This document shows, one piece after another, positions 36,716-47,775 of a stretch of DNA of 64,000 bases (position 1 is its first letter; every line of letters starts with the position of its first letter). Under the pieces are notes generated by a model that saw only the letters and a list, made by a program, of their open reading frames with translations, was not told the origin of the DNA and searched no databases. The DNA is from Haemonchus contortus. Its lineage: Eukaryota > Nematoda > Chromadorea > Rhabditida > Trichostrongylidae. A program made the position numbers and the translations under genes. The stretch lies in contig LS997562.1 of the NCBI GenBank assembly GCA_000469685.2, positions 1,468,326 through 1,532,325 on the forward strand, given 5' to 3'.

Positions 36716-37620
36716 GGTCTAGACCCAGGGCGGAAGCCTAAGAAGAAACCGAAACCTAATGTTAAGGCGAAGCTGAAGCCCAAGCATAAGATGAAGCCTA
36801 AGACGATGCCGAAGGCTAAGCCTAAAGCGAAGCCGAAGCCTAAGACGATGCCGAAGCCTAAGCCTAAAGCGAAGCCGAAGCCTAAGAGGAAGCCTAAGAC
36901 GAAGCCGAAGCCTAAGAGGAAGCCTAAGACGAAGCCGAAGCCTAAGCCTATGACGAAGCCGAAGCCTAAGAGGAAGCCTAAGCCTAAGACGAAGCCGAAG
37001 CCTAAGACGAAGCCTAAGCCTAAGCCGAAGCCTAAGCCTAAGCCGAAGCCTAAGCCTAAGACGAAGCCGAAGCCTAAGTGGAAGCCTAAGCCTAAGACGA
37101 AGCCGAAGCCTAAGAGGAAGCCTAAGCCTAAGCCTAAGTGGAAGCCTAAGCCTAAGACGAAGCCGAAGCCTAAGAGGAAGCCTAAGACGAAGCCGAAGCC
37201 TAAGAGGAAGCCTAAGACGAAGCCGAAGCTAAAGGAAGCCATCCTAAAAGAGCCTAAGCCGAAGCCTAAAGAGGAAGCAAGCCGAAGCCAAGCCTACCTG
37301 GAAGCCTAAGCCAATACGAAGGCGAAGCGTAAAGGACCTAAAAGCCTAAGGAAGCCTAACTAAACGAAGCGACTAAGAGGAGCCTAAGCAAGACAGCCGA
37401 AGCCTTAAGCCTAAGCCTCAGACGAAGCGAGCCAAAGAGGAAGCCTAAGCCTAAGCTAGTGGAAGCCTAAGCCTAGACGAAGCGAAGCCTCAGCCTAAGC
37501 CTAAGCCTAAGACGAAGCCGAACGTAAGAGGAAGCCTAAGCCTAAGACGAAGCCGAAGCCTAAGCCTAAGCCTCAGACGAAGCCTAAGCCTAAGGCGACT
37601 CCGAAGCTTTAAGCCCAAGC
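36716..37620 (+). repeat. Telomere-like hexamer block 2, right half degenerate
   Basis: Begins with the same non-periodic lead-in as block 1 (GTCTAGACCCAGGGCGGAAG). It then keeps hexamer phase to about 37225, after which single-base losses break the phase repeatedly up to 37620. It lacks the long pure run of block 1. Confidence 0.93.
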
Positions 37621-38030
37621 TGAGGTTTTGCTGATGCAGCTTTTGAGATCCCAGCCCCCAAAATTAGATGCGATACCTCGCCCTCCGGACACTTCGACTT
37701 ACCTAGTAGCTTCTCAGCCAACGCCCATTCGGCTCATGGGCGCTTCTCACCAGCCAATTAGGGCCAAAGCCGTCTCAGCGACCCCGCGAATCTTTGAGTA
37801 CAAAGGCACAGCACCCGTACATCGCACTGCTCGTGTGCTCCGTGTCAGTCGCTGAGAGAGAGATAGAGAATCGGCGCACATGGAGTACTCGACACGACCG
37901 CTCTCCTGTTTCCCTGAGGCAATCTCTTACTGTCTATCCTCTCTCATTCAGTGATCTTTACTAGTACGAACAGTAACTGATACGATGCTGATCTTGACCA
38001 CCTGCAATTGAGGGGCTCGGCTCGACGGCC
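37621..38030. repeat. Tail segment, copy 2, with extra sequence
   Basis: 37808-37975 matches the tail of copy 1. The piece at 37971-38031 (containing GATACGATGCTGATCTTGAC) is absent from copy 1. 37621-37807 is a lead-in without hexamers and differs from copy 1. Confidence 0.8.
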
Positions 38031-38995
38031 GAGTCCACACTCCATATTACTGGACTCAGCCGGAGAGCCGAGGCCCCGCCCCCTCAGAATCACTCAACCC
38101 CAAGCCCAAACTCCCACCGACTGACAGTTTTGTCGCGATGAAACGCTTCTCACTTAAATTTTGATCCGAGCGTCGTGGTTTGATGTCAATCCACAACGCC
38201 TTTTTTGCATCCTCTCTGGGGGTGCTCTCTGTACTTGTTGTATAGAGCCTTTGTATTTTCCTTGAAACACTGTTCTGCCGAAAAACTAAATCTTAAAATT
38301 TCCTGAAAAAAAACTGAACAAATTAATTCATCAGTGAATGACACACGAATCAAGACTACCCATTACAATTCAGGAACTCTCACCGACGCGTGGAAAAATC
38401 GAGAAAACGAAACAGTCACTTGCTTGTACAAATTTTATGTTCATGTCCTATGAACTCATGGTATGATTCATGTACTTCTGCTTGTTGTAATAAAAGTTCT
38501 CTTGTTATGATCTTTGTAAAATAGCTTGTATCATACGAGAAAATATCGAAAATTGAGTTCATGCAACGAAAAATTGTTGAAAAAAAGCACAAGTCACAGA
38601 GAGATTGCCATTTTGACGGGCGTGGCGTGAATGGGTACGGGAACTCGATGGTCGATAAAATGATGATGCTACCTAGAACATCGGAGAGGGCTCAAAAGTG
38701 CGTTGTTCGATCAACAAAGATGTGCAGATATGGTCAAACGGTTAGTGGAGTAGATTACGAGACGTGGAATGAAGGGATCGAGTCCTAAGTTTTCTGGAAT
38801 TTTGGAACATGAATTCGACAGACTATCTCTCTATCATGTCTAGAAACCGTCCCTCCCCTGCGAAAATCTCCGGAAAACAGGATTGCGAGCACATCGATCC
38901 GCGTCACAGTGTATTTCTCTGTGCACTCCCCGAGAAAGATTGACTGTAAGCAAACGGCACAAAATACGATACTTGTGTTGATGGTGACACCGTTA
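38031..38995. repeat. Block X, copy 3
   Basis: Third copy, close to copy 2, with its own small changes such as an added AAAGCACAAGT-like piece near 38583. Its plus frame 38561-38788 matches the copy 1 frame at 33525-33749. It passes directly into satellite array 2 instead of a hexamer block. Confidence 0.9.
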
Positions 38996-39876
38996 TACCC
39001 CACCATGGCATTGTCAAATTGTTCCTCCTGATGAGTACATTTCATTGGGAATATTTTGAGCTCACTAGTTTTCGATTTAAACAATGTAAATATTACTGCA
39101 CCTTCCAATCACTACGGCAATTTTCGAAGAAAACGGGTGCATGGCGCAACCCCGATTTTCACGACGACCCCACAATGGCATTGTCAAATTGTTCCTCCTG
39201 ATGAGTACATTTCATTGGGAATATTTTGAGCTCACTAGTTTTCGATTTAAACAATGTAAATATTACTGCACCTTCCAATCACTACGGCAATTTTCGAAGA
39301 AAACGGGTGCATGGCGCAACCCCGATTTTCACGACGACCCCACAATGGCATTGTCAAATTGTTCCTCCTGATGAGTACATTTCATTGGGAATATTTTGAG
39401 CTCACTAGTTTTCGATTTAAACAATGTAAATATTACTGCACCTTCCAATCACTACGGCAATTTTCGAAGAAAACGGGTGCATGGCGCAACCCCGATTTTT
39501 CACAAATACCCCACAATGGCATTATCAAATTGTTCCTCCTGATGAGTACATTTCATTGGGAATATTTTGAGCTCACTAGTTTTCGATTTAACAATGTAAA
39601 TATTACTGCACCTTCCAATCACTACGGCAATTTTCGAAGAAAACGGGTGCATGGCGCAACCCCGATTTTTACAAATACCCCACAATGGCATTGTCAAATT
39701 GTTCCTCCTGATGAGTACATTTCATTGGGAATATTTTGAGCTCACTAGTTTTCGATTTAACAATGTAAATATTACTGCACCTTCCAATCACTACGGCAAT
39801 TTTCGAAGAAAACGGGTGCATGGCGCAACCCCGATTTTTACAAATACCCCACAATGGCATTGTCAAATTGTTCCTC
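38996..39876 (+). repeat. 170-bp satellite array 2 (about 5.2 units)
   Basis: Exact 170-bp spacing is seen between GGCATTGTCAAATTGTTCCT at 39177 and 39347. Units are more homogeneous than in array 1, and the first units carry ACGACGACCCC where the later ones have CAAATACCCC. Same orientation as array 1, closing the cassette on the right. Confidence 0.95.
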
Positions 39877-40794
39877 GGCAATTTGAACGCAATTTGACTG
39901 TATTGCTTTTTTTGATTGCTTCCAAATGTCACTTTTCATTTTAATAAATATTATATTGAGGTGTTTCCAGTTTTCATTCGATATGCATACTGTTGTCGTC
40001 ATAAATGTGTCATGCAGAAAGATCGCCCTTTCCAATTTATGTACAGAGGCAAATCACTTAATTCAAATTGGAATTCACTACAATGATGAGCAGAAACGCC
40101 CATGAATAAAACAAAATTCTTAACAAAGACCTGAAATAGCATTGATACAAAGAAAATCAAGAGATTGTGCTGATCATATCAGGGCACTTCCCGACTATTT
40201 AGTTTGAACCATGGATTCAGAAGAAAATCTAAAGCTATCAGAGAAAGTTGGAGAAGCGTAAGTTAGGTAGGAAGTGAAGTTAAAAGGTGAAGAGTAATTT
40301 ATGCGATATGGTTCAAACTTGATTTTTCATATAAGCCGGTATGTAGTGTTGTTCCGGACGGTGATGGATGTCCATTGTTCAATAGTCAATAATCAATGGG
40401 GCGGTTGACCGTCAGTTGATCTTTTCTTTGACGATCACCATACAGAGCAGCGACTGCTTTCCTGAGCATGAATTCTTCTGCTCCCTCTCATGGAAACAGA
40501 GCGGAACAAGTCAATATACGGCACATCTGGTTGACTTGATCCTACCGCGTTTTTCCGCAGCAACTTGCTTCACTCGCTGGTCGGCACTTCTCCGAATCCT
40601 CTGTACGGTGTGGTTCGACACGGCTGAAGAGCAACATAGGACTACCTCAAACCAGTGAGAAAGATGAGCTTTGATGGAGAAGCCAACATTGGGAAAAAAC
40701 GGGATTCTTTAAATTAGTGCGAGGTTGCGGGGATCTGACGTCGGTGAGACACCTGGAATTACTTAAAACCATAATTTTGTAGGAGAGGCTAACA
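39877..40794. other. Mostly featureless gap with one weak exon candidate
   Basis: At 40211-40257 an ATG opens MDSEENLKLSEKVGEA and meets a good donor (GTAAGT), with a TTTAG acceptor-like site just upstream. No following exon could be matched to a family, so this is only a candidate. The rest holds nothing I can support. Confidence 0.2.
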
Positions 40795-41256
40795 TTAAAG
40801 GCACGGTTCACGATAAAAAAAAGTTATTGAGTTCTTACCTTATAAATACTCAGCGGCCCCCATGGGTTGTAGAAGGGACCCTCTCACTCCCCCAATCTCG
40901 ACGTCCAGGGCATAGTGGCTGGCCCGTTGTTGTCGTAATTCGCATCTCCGCCCCTCGACCGATGTCACCTTAGACGAGTGCCGAGACGACAGTGTCATGT
41001 AATCGCGTCAGAACCCACCCTGAATTGCAAATGGGCAAATTGCCAGAGACGCAATGTGTTGTCCGCTATTGCATTGCGTCTCTGGCAATTTGCCAATTTG
41101 CAATTCAGGACTTGCAACTCTTTTTTTCGGCCCTTTGTAATTCTTTTTGTTTATCGTTTTTTGCGCTTTTTTCGTTGTTATCGCTTCATTCTAGAGTAGT
41201 TCTATCAATTCCCGTCAAAAAAGGGTACCCTAACTTTTTGTGAATGGTGCCTTTAA
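40795..41256. mobile_element. TTAA-ended MITE, copy 2, with internal hairpin
   Basis: Ends TTAAAGGCACGGTTCACGAT and, reverse-complemented, TTAAAGGCACCATTCACAAA, with TTAA at both borders (40795-40798, 41253-41256). Same TIR family as 27508-28037. The internal hairpin at 41019-41109 is listed separately. Confidence 0.75.
41019..41109. repeat. Near-perfect hairpin, about 37-bp stem
   Basis: CCTGAATTGCAAATGGGCAA... pairs with its reverse complement ending ...TTTGCAATTCAGG across a loop of about 15 nt. Only a few bases are unpaired. The size resembles a small-RNA precursor, but it lies inside a MITE, so a transposon origin is sufficient. Confidence 0.85.
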
Positions 41257-41489
41257 GTACCAGTTTGACTAGGAGTAGTGAGCAAGTTTGTACCGGCATT
41301 CTCGCATACCCGATCGAGGCAAGGAGACCCTTCCTAACATATTCATGGACAGCTAATTGATCTGCCATTCCATGACCACACATCGAGCATACCCCTCGAC
41401 AATCTGCATCCACCGTCCTCCTCGCAACCTTCTTTCTTTGTCCCCTCTCGTCAAGAGACCCCTTGACTAGAAAAGTACTACAAAGTGCG

Positions 41490-43320
41490 GTGCACCTAGT
41501 AGTAGATTGATAAAGAGGTCTTCATTCCGTGGATGGTGAACGCGATTTTCCGGTGAACACTCATCCGAGAGCCGAGCAAGCGATAAGTAAGAGGCCAGCC
41601 AAAACCATCTTGAGCGGTGCGGTGACGGTGCCTGAAGGTGAACCAGGTTGAAACTGGGTGAGGATTGTGCACTGACACCCGGTGAGGTATGTACAGTGGC
41701 ACAAGGTGGAGGTGGTTCCGTTAGGTTACTTTGGAAAAACGCTTTTACGAGGGAAAGCTGAACAACGGCAAGGAAGATCGAAAAATGCTAAAAATTTGGG
41801 TTCATGGAAGCCGTATGATGACTTTTATTCAAGCTGAAATCCTGCAAAAGCGAAATCGATGACAGGTACATCGAGGAGCACAATTTGACATCATGCACCC
41901 CTCACCACAGCCTTTTTTTTCTTTGTGTCCTCTCTCCAAGAAGATCTTCCACGTGGGTAATTAACTTAGATACGGTACACATGGCAATAGGGGTCGGAGG
42001 GGGTTTCTGATGAGTGGGAAGGCAGGGTTTACCGACGAACACCAATCCGATGGCGGTGTTCGGCGCCACCAAGCCACTTCGAACAAGTTCTAGTGAAGCT
42101 GGATTCGAGGATATTTCGGGGGATATGCTGAACTTCTGGAAAAAGTTTGGTCAAGCAGGATTTGTTACTCTGAATGAAATGGTGGACCTTGCAGGAAAAC
42201 CTGAAACCATTGGCTGCTTTCATAGTCCGCAGGCAGGCGCGCTGGCGCGCAGGCAGGCGCGCTGGCGCGCTGGCGCGCAGGCAGGCAGGCGCGCTGGCGC
42301 GCTGGCGCGCAGGCAGGCAGGCGCGCAGGCCAGTGCTAGAGGGGAGGAGGGAGGCAGACAGTGTAAGGCAAACAGTCCACGCCCCTTCGAGGAGTTGAAA
42401 ACAAACAACCTTCGAAGGGGCGTGGACTGTTTGCCTTACACTGTCTGCCTCCCTCCTCCCCCCTAGCACTGCCTGCGCGCCTGCCTGCCTGCGCGCCAGC
42501 GCGCCAGCGCGCCTGCCTGCCTGCGCGCCAGCGCGCCAGCGCGCCTGCCTGCGCGCCAGCGCGCCTGCCTGCGGACTATGAAAGCAGCCATTGGGCAAAA
42601 ATGCCAAAGTTTGAAGAGACAGGGCTCATAGTGGTGGTATGGTACCTGCTGAAGCCAAGTGACAAATTTCGAGATCTAGTGGAAAACAGGAAAATCGGTT
42701 AAAAAGTCTAAAATCGAAGATGACCGATGAAAATCCTGAAAACCATTGCGAAGGCCGAGATTGAAGTAAAAAAAAGCGACAGCCAGTGAAAAGTTGAGAA
42801 GCGGAAGCGGAGCACTCAAGGACTTGGGGTAACGAAGTAACAAAATTGTGCAGAAAATCGGTGGATAGGATGAAAACTGAGTGAAAAGCCAAAGGGTCTG
42901 GGAGGAAAAGTCGAAAATGGTGCTGCATGCAGGGGGTCGGCGAAAAGAACGAGATGCCAGCCCATCGATTTTCTGGTCCAGTCTTTCTTTCGCTCACGAA
43001 GTGCTCAACTCACTAATCAACGAATTACCCCTTTCTGTCCGAAGGAAGGGTCGACCGTTCACCATATTACGACTTCCAACTACTTCACATGCTCGTCTAA
43101 CCCTACAGGCTTTGATTTTTTCGCCTTACACTTTTCCTTTCGCCTTCATCCATGACTTTTGCGTTACTATCACTGGTCTTTGCAGTATCATTTCTTGAGT
43201 TTTTCTCGTGACTTTTCGACCACTCCGTTTCAACTGCTTCATCACTTTCACTTCACTTGGTCACCCCACCATCGAATTCAGTTTTTTTTCCATCTCGACC
43301 TTCGCCACGGTTTTCAGAAT
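41490..43320. repeat. Dispersed repeat family R, copy 1 (split by foldback element)
   Basis: Contains text recurring elsewhere: GTGTTCGGCGCCACCAAGCC-like (compare 43818 and 46570), GGTGGTATGGTACCTGCTGA (compare 46770), and AAAATCGG near GTCTAAAATCG. Long open frames (such as 42626-42997 minus) are unrelated to known proteins and recur in altered form in copy 3, so I treat them as repeat sequence. Confidence 0.6.
42212..42589. mobile_element. GC-rich foldback element, copy 1
   Basis: A 378-bp perfect-ended palindrome. Its ends GGCTGCTTTCATAGTCCGC are flanked by ATT on both sides (42209-42211, 42590-42592). The outer arms are runs of GCGCGCTGGC/GGCAGGCAGG modules, the inner arms carry GGAGGAGGGAGGCAGACAGT and AAACAGTCCACGCCCCTTCG, and the centre is a short AT-rich spacer. 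Overlapping frames on both strands are artefacts of the palindrome. It shares inner arms and ends with 44934-45200. Confidence 0.93.
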
Positions 43321-43343
43321 TTTCATCTGTATCAGAAATCGTG

Positions 43344-43643
43344 GGGCGGAGGTGGTGTAGTGGCAAGTGGCGCACTATATCACACGCACGGTCAGGGGTT
43401 CGAATCCCGGATCGATGCCCGCCTAGGCCAACCAAGCCTTCCATCCCTCCGGGGTCGGTGAATTGGTACCAGTCTCGTCTGGGAGGATAAAAGCACTGAC
43501 TTGACATCGGCTGGCCACCGCAAGTCATTGTATAGGCCACATACGCACTCACTACACCACTACGATTCTGAATGGAAGTCGAGTGCGGGGGCGCATCCCT
43601 CAGACGGGATTGATTAACGCCAAGAACTTTATCCTTTATCCTT
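43344..43643 (+). mobile_element. Full-length tRNA-derived SINE with 14-bp target duplication
   Basis: The head carries a Pol III A box (TGGTGTAGTGG, 43353-43363) and a perfect B box (GGTTCGAATCC, 43397-43407). The body includes GGAAGTCGAGTGCGGGGGCG and GACGGGATTGATTAACGCC, and the tail is a short CTTTATC repeat. It is flanked by TATCAGAAATCGTG at 43330-43343 and 43644-43657, showing LINE-mediated insertion. This is the best-preserved copy of the family in the window. Confidence 0.95.
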
Positions 43644-43664
43644 TATCAGAAATCGTGCTTCGCC

Positions 43665-44520
43665 TCGGCTTTTTCGAAAATGCAGCATTACCCACAAAAT
43701 AACCCTGACCCCGGGTTCACCTGATGCTGGATAGCTGCTGGATACGGCCCAGCTTCACCCGGAGCTTGTCCGCCTGCGGCGTCCCTCGGGACCACTCGCC
43801 TCGAACGCTGGCCGGCGGGTGCTCGGCACCACCAACCCACTCGGATGGGTGTTCATCGGGGAGCCCTGCCTCCCACCCACCCACCAAAGGCCTCCTCTAA
43901 ATCCTATTACCATGTGTACCGTATTTTAGTTAATTACTACGTGAGAGGTCTTCTTAAGGAGAGGGCACAAAGAAAAAAAGGCTGTGGATTGTACCTGTCA
44001 TTGATTCCCTTTTGTTGGATTTATCAAGTGGCACCATACGGCTTCCATGAATTTAAGTTTTTAACATTTTTCACTTCTCCTTGGCATTGTTCAGCTTTTC
44101 CTCGTAAAAGCCCTTTTCCAGAGTAAATCGTAGGGCCAGCTTCACCCAGTGCCAGTACACATGCTTCACCTGGTGCCAGAGCACGGTTGTCCCCCGATTT
44201 CCGAGTGGCTTCACCCTCTTTCAGGCTGACCTGACTTATCGCTTGGCTCTCGGATGAGTGCTCACCGGAAAATCCCGTTCACCATCTACGAAATAAAACT
44301 TTTTCATCACTCTACTACTAAGTGTACCGTATTTTGTACTACTTTTCTTGTCTGGAAGTCTGTTGAGGAGAGGGACAAAGAAAAAAGGCTGCGGGGAGGG
44401 TGGTGGATGCAGATTGTCGAGGGGTATGCTCGATGTGTGGTCACGGAATGGCAGATCAATTGGCTGTGTGCTACCCTCGGTGGGCACGTATTGACTACGT
44501 GATTGATTTGGGACCAATAG
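43665..44520. repeat. Dispersed repeat family R, copy 2 (rearranged)
   Basis: Includes GTGCTCGGCACCACCAACCC (as in copy 3), a reverse-complement match to the GAAATGCTGCATTTTT region of copy 3, and GGATGAGTGCTCACCGGAAA, which is inverted in copy 1 near 41550. Partial and reordered, with no coding feature. Confidence 0.55.
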
Positions 44521-44933
44521 AACGATGAAAGATTGGAATTACCCTCGTTCCATCTTGCGATTTCCGCCCTTACTTCCATGTTATATTCCAAACTTCGTAA
44601 TTGCAGTTCTAGCAAAAATCGGCTCTCTCCGAATTCTTTTGATTAGATCTGAACCGTTCACTTTGTGCTCTGTGTTCCAATGTCAACCAACTGAGCTAAT
44701 GAGACCTCTCGAGAGACTATCATTGCGTATCGATACGGCATGACGCTAGTATTTGGCGATCCTCGGGGACCACCGGCAGCCAAAGAAAAGGAAGGGTCCT
44801 CGCACAATGTGTAAAGGTTGCATCCCTGGAAAAATTCAGGATCCAAAATTCTTGTGCGTAAACACAAACACAAGAGGAGAACGTGGTTGTCAGTGAACTG
44901 AAAACGAAACAGCTTTAGAAAAATGAAGCCTAT

Positions 44934-45200
44934 GGCTGCTTTCATAGTCCGCCGGCCGGCCGGCCGGCCGGCGCGCCGGCGTGCCGGCGAGCGTGCCGGC
45001 GGAGGCAGTACTAGGGGGGAGGAGGGAGGCAGACAGTGTAAGGCAAACAGTCCACGCCCCTTCGAAGGTTGTTTGTTTTCAACCCCTCGAAGAGGCGTGG
45101 ACTGTTTGCCTATCTGTCTGCCTCCCTCCTCCCCCCTAGCACTGCCTCCGCCGGCACGCTCGCCGGCACGCCGGCACGCCGGCGGACTATGAAAGCAGCC
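44934..45200. mobile_element. GC-rich foldback element, copy 2
   Basis: A 267-bp palindrome with the same GGCTGCTTTCATAGTCCGC ends, flanked by TAT on both sides (44931-44933, 45201-45203). The outer arms are CCGG/GCCGGC runs instead of the GCGCTGGC modules of copy 1, while the inner arms are shared almost base for base. The arm difference indicates fast turnover of the outer GC modules. Confidence 0.93.
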
Positions 45201-45203
45201 TAT

Positions 45204-46544
45204 GGCTTCGATGCTTAGCTTTCCTTTGAGAAAGTTGATTCTGTACGACCTTGAAGTGAGCTCCACTTTGGTAATTTCCCTTGAATGTACACTAAAACAA
45301 TTCCAGAGAACATTTTTTGGATGGTACCTCTATGTCGTCATTAATATAGTCACTGAACACTAAAGACACCATAATACACATTTATTCGACCATTAAAGTA
45401 GCATTCATTCGAATGAAAATGTAAACTTGAAAGCAATCGAAAATTAAGCAAAGCAATTGAAATTTCCAAAAAAGGGTTTGAAACCATTTAAATCGTTAAA
45501 ATCGAAAGTTAGTCAGCTTAACTAATGTATGATGATGACAAGATGTAGTGATCAGGAGTAACAAGCCGTTTCCAACGAAGAGGGCTAAAATCAGAAAAGT
45601 CGGATCTGCGCCATGCTTCCGTTTTCATTACATATTGCAAAGGTGATTGGAAGGTGCGACGGTATTTACATGTTCAAAGACATGACAGACACGATAGTTT
45701 AGGATTATAAGATAATGACGAAAAATGAAAGAGAATGTGAGAATGGTGTGATGGAGACGGAAAAATCACGAGACAAGATGTTCCTAAATAGATAAAAGGC
45801 TTTAAAAAGTCGGTAAAAACGGGGCTGGACGAGAAAGAGAAAAAAATGACGTAGAAGGGGTGTTTGGACGAGCTATTCAACGTGTGTCATTGCGTACAGC
45901 TCACTACAGTAAGCAAAACTGTCTTTTTAAATTCATTCATTCACACAATACATTCAAAATAATAGCATAAGCTAACAAAAGCACGATCAACAGCAAAAAT
46001 AACCCGCCTTTTCATTCTCGTTGAGTAGAAAACTAGAAAAATGATAGGGGAAGCAAACAGAGTAACAGAATAAGAGTAAAACCTCCTCTCACCTCAAAAC
46101 TCGACGATCAGCTGATTGCATGATGAACTTGTGGGTCGTGGTGCGAATGGCGCAACCTGTATCGCCTCGTCGCTTGTCTGACGTAACACCGGTCGATGGG
46201 CGTGGACATCGACGGATCCGCTAATTGGGCCCATATTATGCCCTATCTGTAGCGTTGTTCTTCTCGACAGCGTCCTTGGTGTTGCCCTTAACGGCCACTG
46301 GCCAATCCTGGGAGGAAATCGTAGGAACCATACTTATCGTGGACTGTGCTTTTCAAAACGAAGAGAGGTTAGCTTGCAATATCCTACAGTATGCTCGCCA
46401 GCAGCTGCAAGCTGACACTATCAGGAAAGCCGAACCAAGAGTTCAGTGTTCCGCCATGCATGCGCTTTATTCATAAACTGCCGAAGTAATTGGAAGGTTC
46501 GATGGCATTTACATCGTTAAACCGACGGTAATTTCGCTTCTAAC
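45204..46544. other. AT-rich gap without supported feature
   Basis: No conserved frame, tRNA or inverted repeat was seen. An 83-codon plus frame at 46225-46476 starts with a hydrophobic stretch (ALFFSTASLVLPL) resembling a signal peptide, but it lacks any family match and is given no gene call. Confidence 0.4.
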
Positions 46545-47330
46545 TTTTCAGGGTTCACCGCTGGCACACGAGTGCTCGACACCACCAGCCCACTTCGGAG
46601 CTTCGGGTGAAGGTTGAACCCGGGGCTGAGGTTATTTTGAGGGAAATGCTGCATTTTTGAAAAAAAGCTGAGGGAAGCAGGACAAGAGATTCTGAAAGAA
46701 ATGTTGAGTCTCGAGGGAAGAGCTGAAAATGATGGTGAGAATATGAAGAAACAGGGCTCGTGGTGGTGGTATGGAACCTGCTAAAGCCAACTGACAAAAT
46801 TCGAAATGTGGTGGAAAACGCAAAAATCGGGTAAAAGGTCTACAATCGGAGAGGCAAAGTAGGAAGTCGCTGAAAAAAGGTGAGCATTGGTGAAAGAGCA
46901 AAAAATCTATGGAGAAGATGAAAATCGATAAAATCCACAAAACGGATGGAACTGCTGAAAACCGTAAAAAAGGCCGATATTGAAGGAAAAATGGTGGGAA
47001 TCGGTGGAGGGAATTGTGAATGTTTGTGGTGACCAAGCGAAACGCAGTAGTCAAAAAGTTATGACAACAACTGTCAATGAATGGTCCACAAGTCATCTTT
47101 TCTTATCCATTTCCTCCATCCAATTCAACCTTCCCCAGTCTCCGTTGCTTCTGTATACTGAGTCTTCCTAGGAGTTTCAAGCTGGCTCAATGTTCAGCTT
47201 GTTCTTTATGTCATTTTTTTGTGATGAGAAGGGTTTTTCTTAATTACCGACTTTGGAGACCAACGTTTTCAGCAACATCAGTCGAGAAAGGAGCAGCACC
47301 ACTCCCGTTCAAGAGGACTACTTGAAGTGG
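46545..47330. repeat. Dispersed repeat family R, copy 3
   Basis: Shares GTGCTCGACACCACCAGCCC with copy 2 and GGTGGTATGGAACCTGCTAA with copy 1, in the same relative order as copy 1. The 154-codon minus frame (46632-47096) is the counterpart of the 123-codon minus frame in copy 1, with no protein family recognised. Confidence 0.6.
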
Positions 47331-47775
47331 AGGGAGGTTTAAGGACAATTTTGCAGAATATCAGACGCTCCTTTCCTACTCTAAACAAGTTCAACGTCAA
47401 ATTGTGATGCAGTGCATGGCAATCGGCTCTGTAGGCCGCATAATATCACAGTAACTGACTAGTTTGAGTCGTAATCAAAGCACTACTAACAAGTAAAACT
47501 CACTATAACATACATTTTTATATGACTATCTCAAAGAATAACAAAAACAAAAAGGTCGGTAAGCTATACAGAATACAGAATTGTCCGCAATATTGTAAGT
47601 GAATATACAAACAATGAGCAATGGATGATTGGTGAGAGGTTACACCGTGTATGAAGGAAGGTCATACGGTACAATATAAGTGTAAAAGCATAATTATCAA
47701 TACACTTAAAGCTAAAAAACGCTAAAAAGAGAATGATATCACGAAAGATCAGAATGACAGCAATAGCTTCATAAC
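47331..47775. other. Downstream flank of PDCD10, no feature
   Basis: AT-rich sequence following the PDCD10 stop codon on the minus strand. It presumably contains the 3' UTR and poly(A) site. No clear signal was identified. Confidence 0.4.

Noticed and set aside
39141..39739. Repeated frame with FHWEYFELTSFRF text as a repeat protein
   Set aside because: It follows the 170-bp satellite. The unit length is not a multiple of three, so the frame is not maintained between units, and it has no start or stop logic.
42029..42607. 192-codon Ala-Arg-rich frame
   Set aside because: It is created by the GC-rich palindrome at 42212-42589, and equally long frames run on the opposite strand.
43351..43407. 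A functional tRNA gene
   Set aside because: A and B boxes are present but no cloverleaf stems close around them, and the same sequence is found at several loci with SINE bodies, so it is a SINE head.
46632..47096. Minus-strand 154-codon Phe-rich frame as a membrane protein
   Set aside because: It belongs to repeat family R, a diverged version occurs at 42626-42997, and composition reflects T-rich sequence rather than helices.
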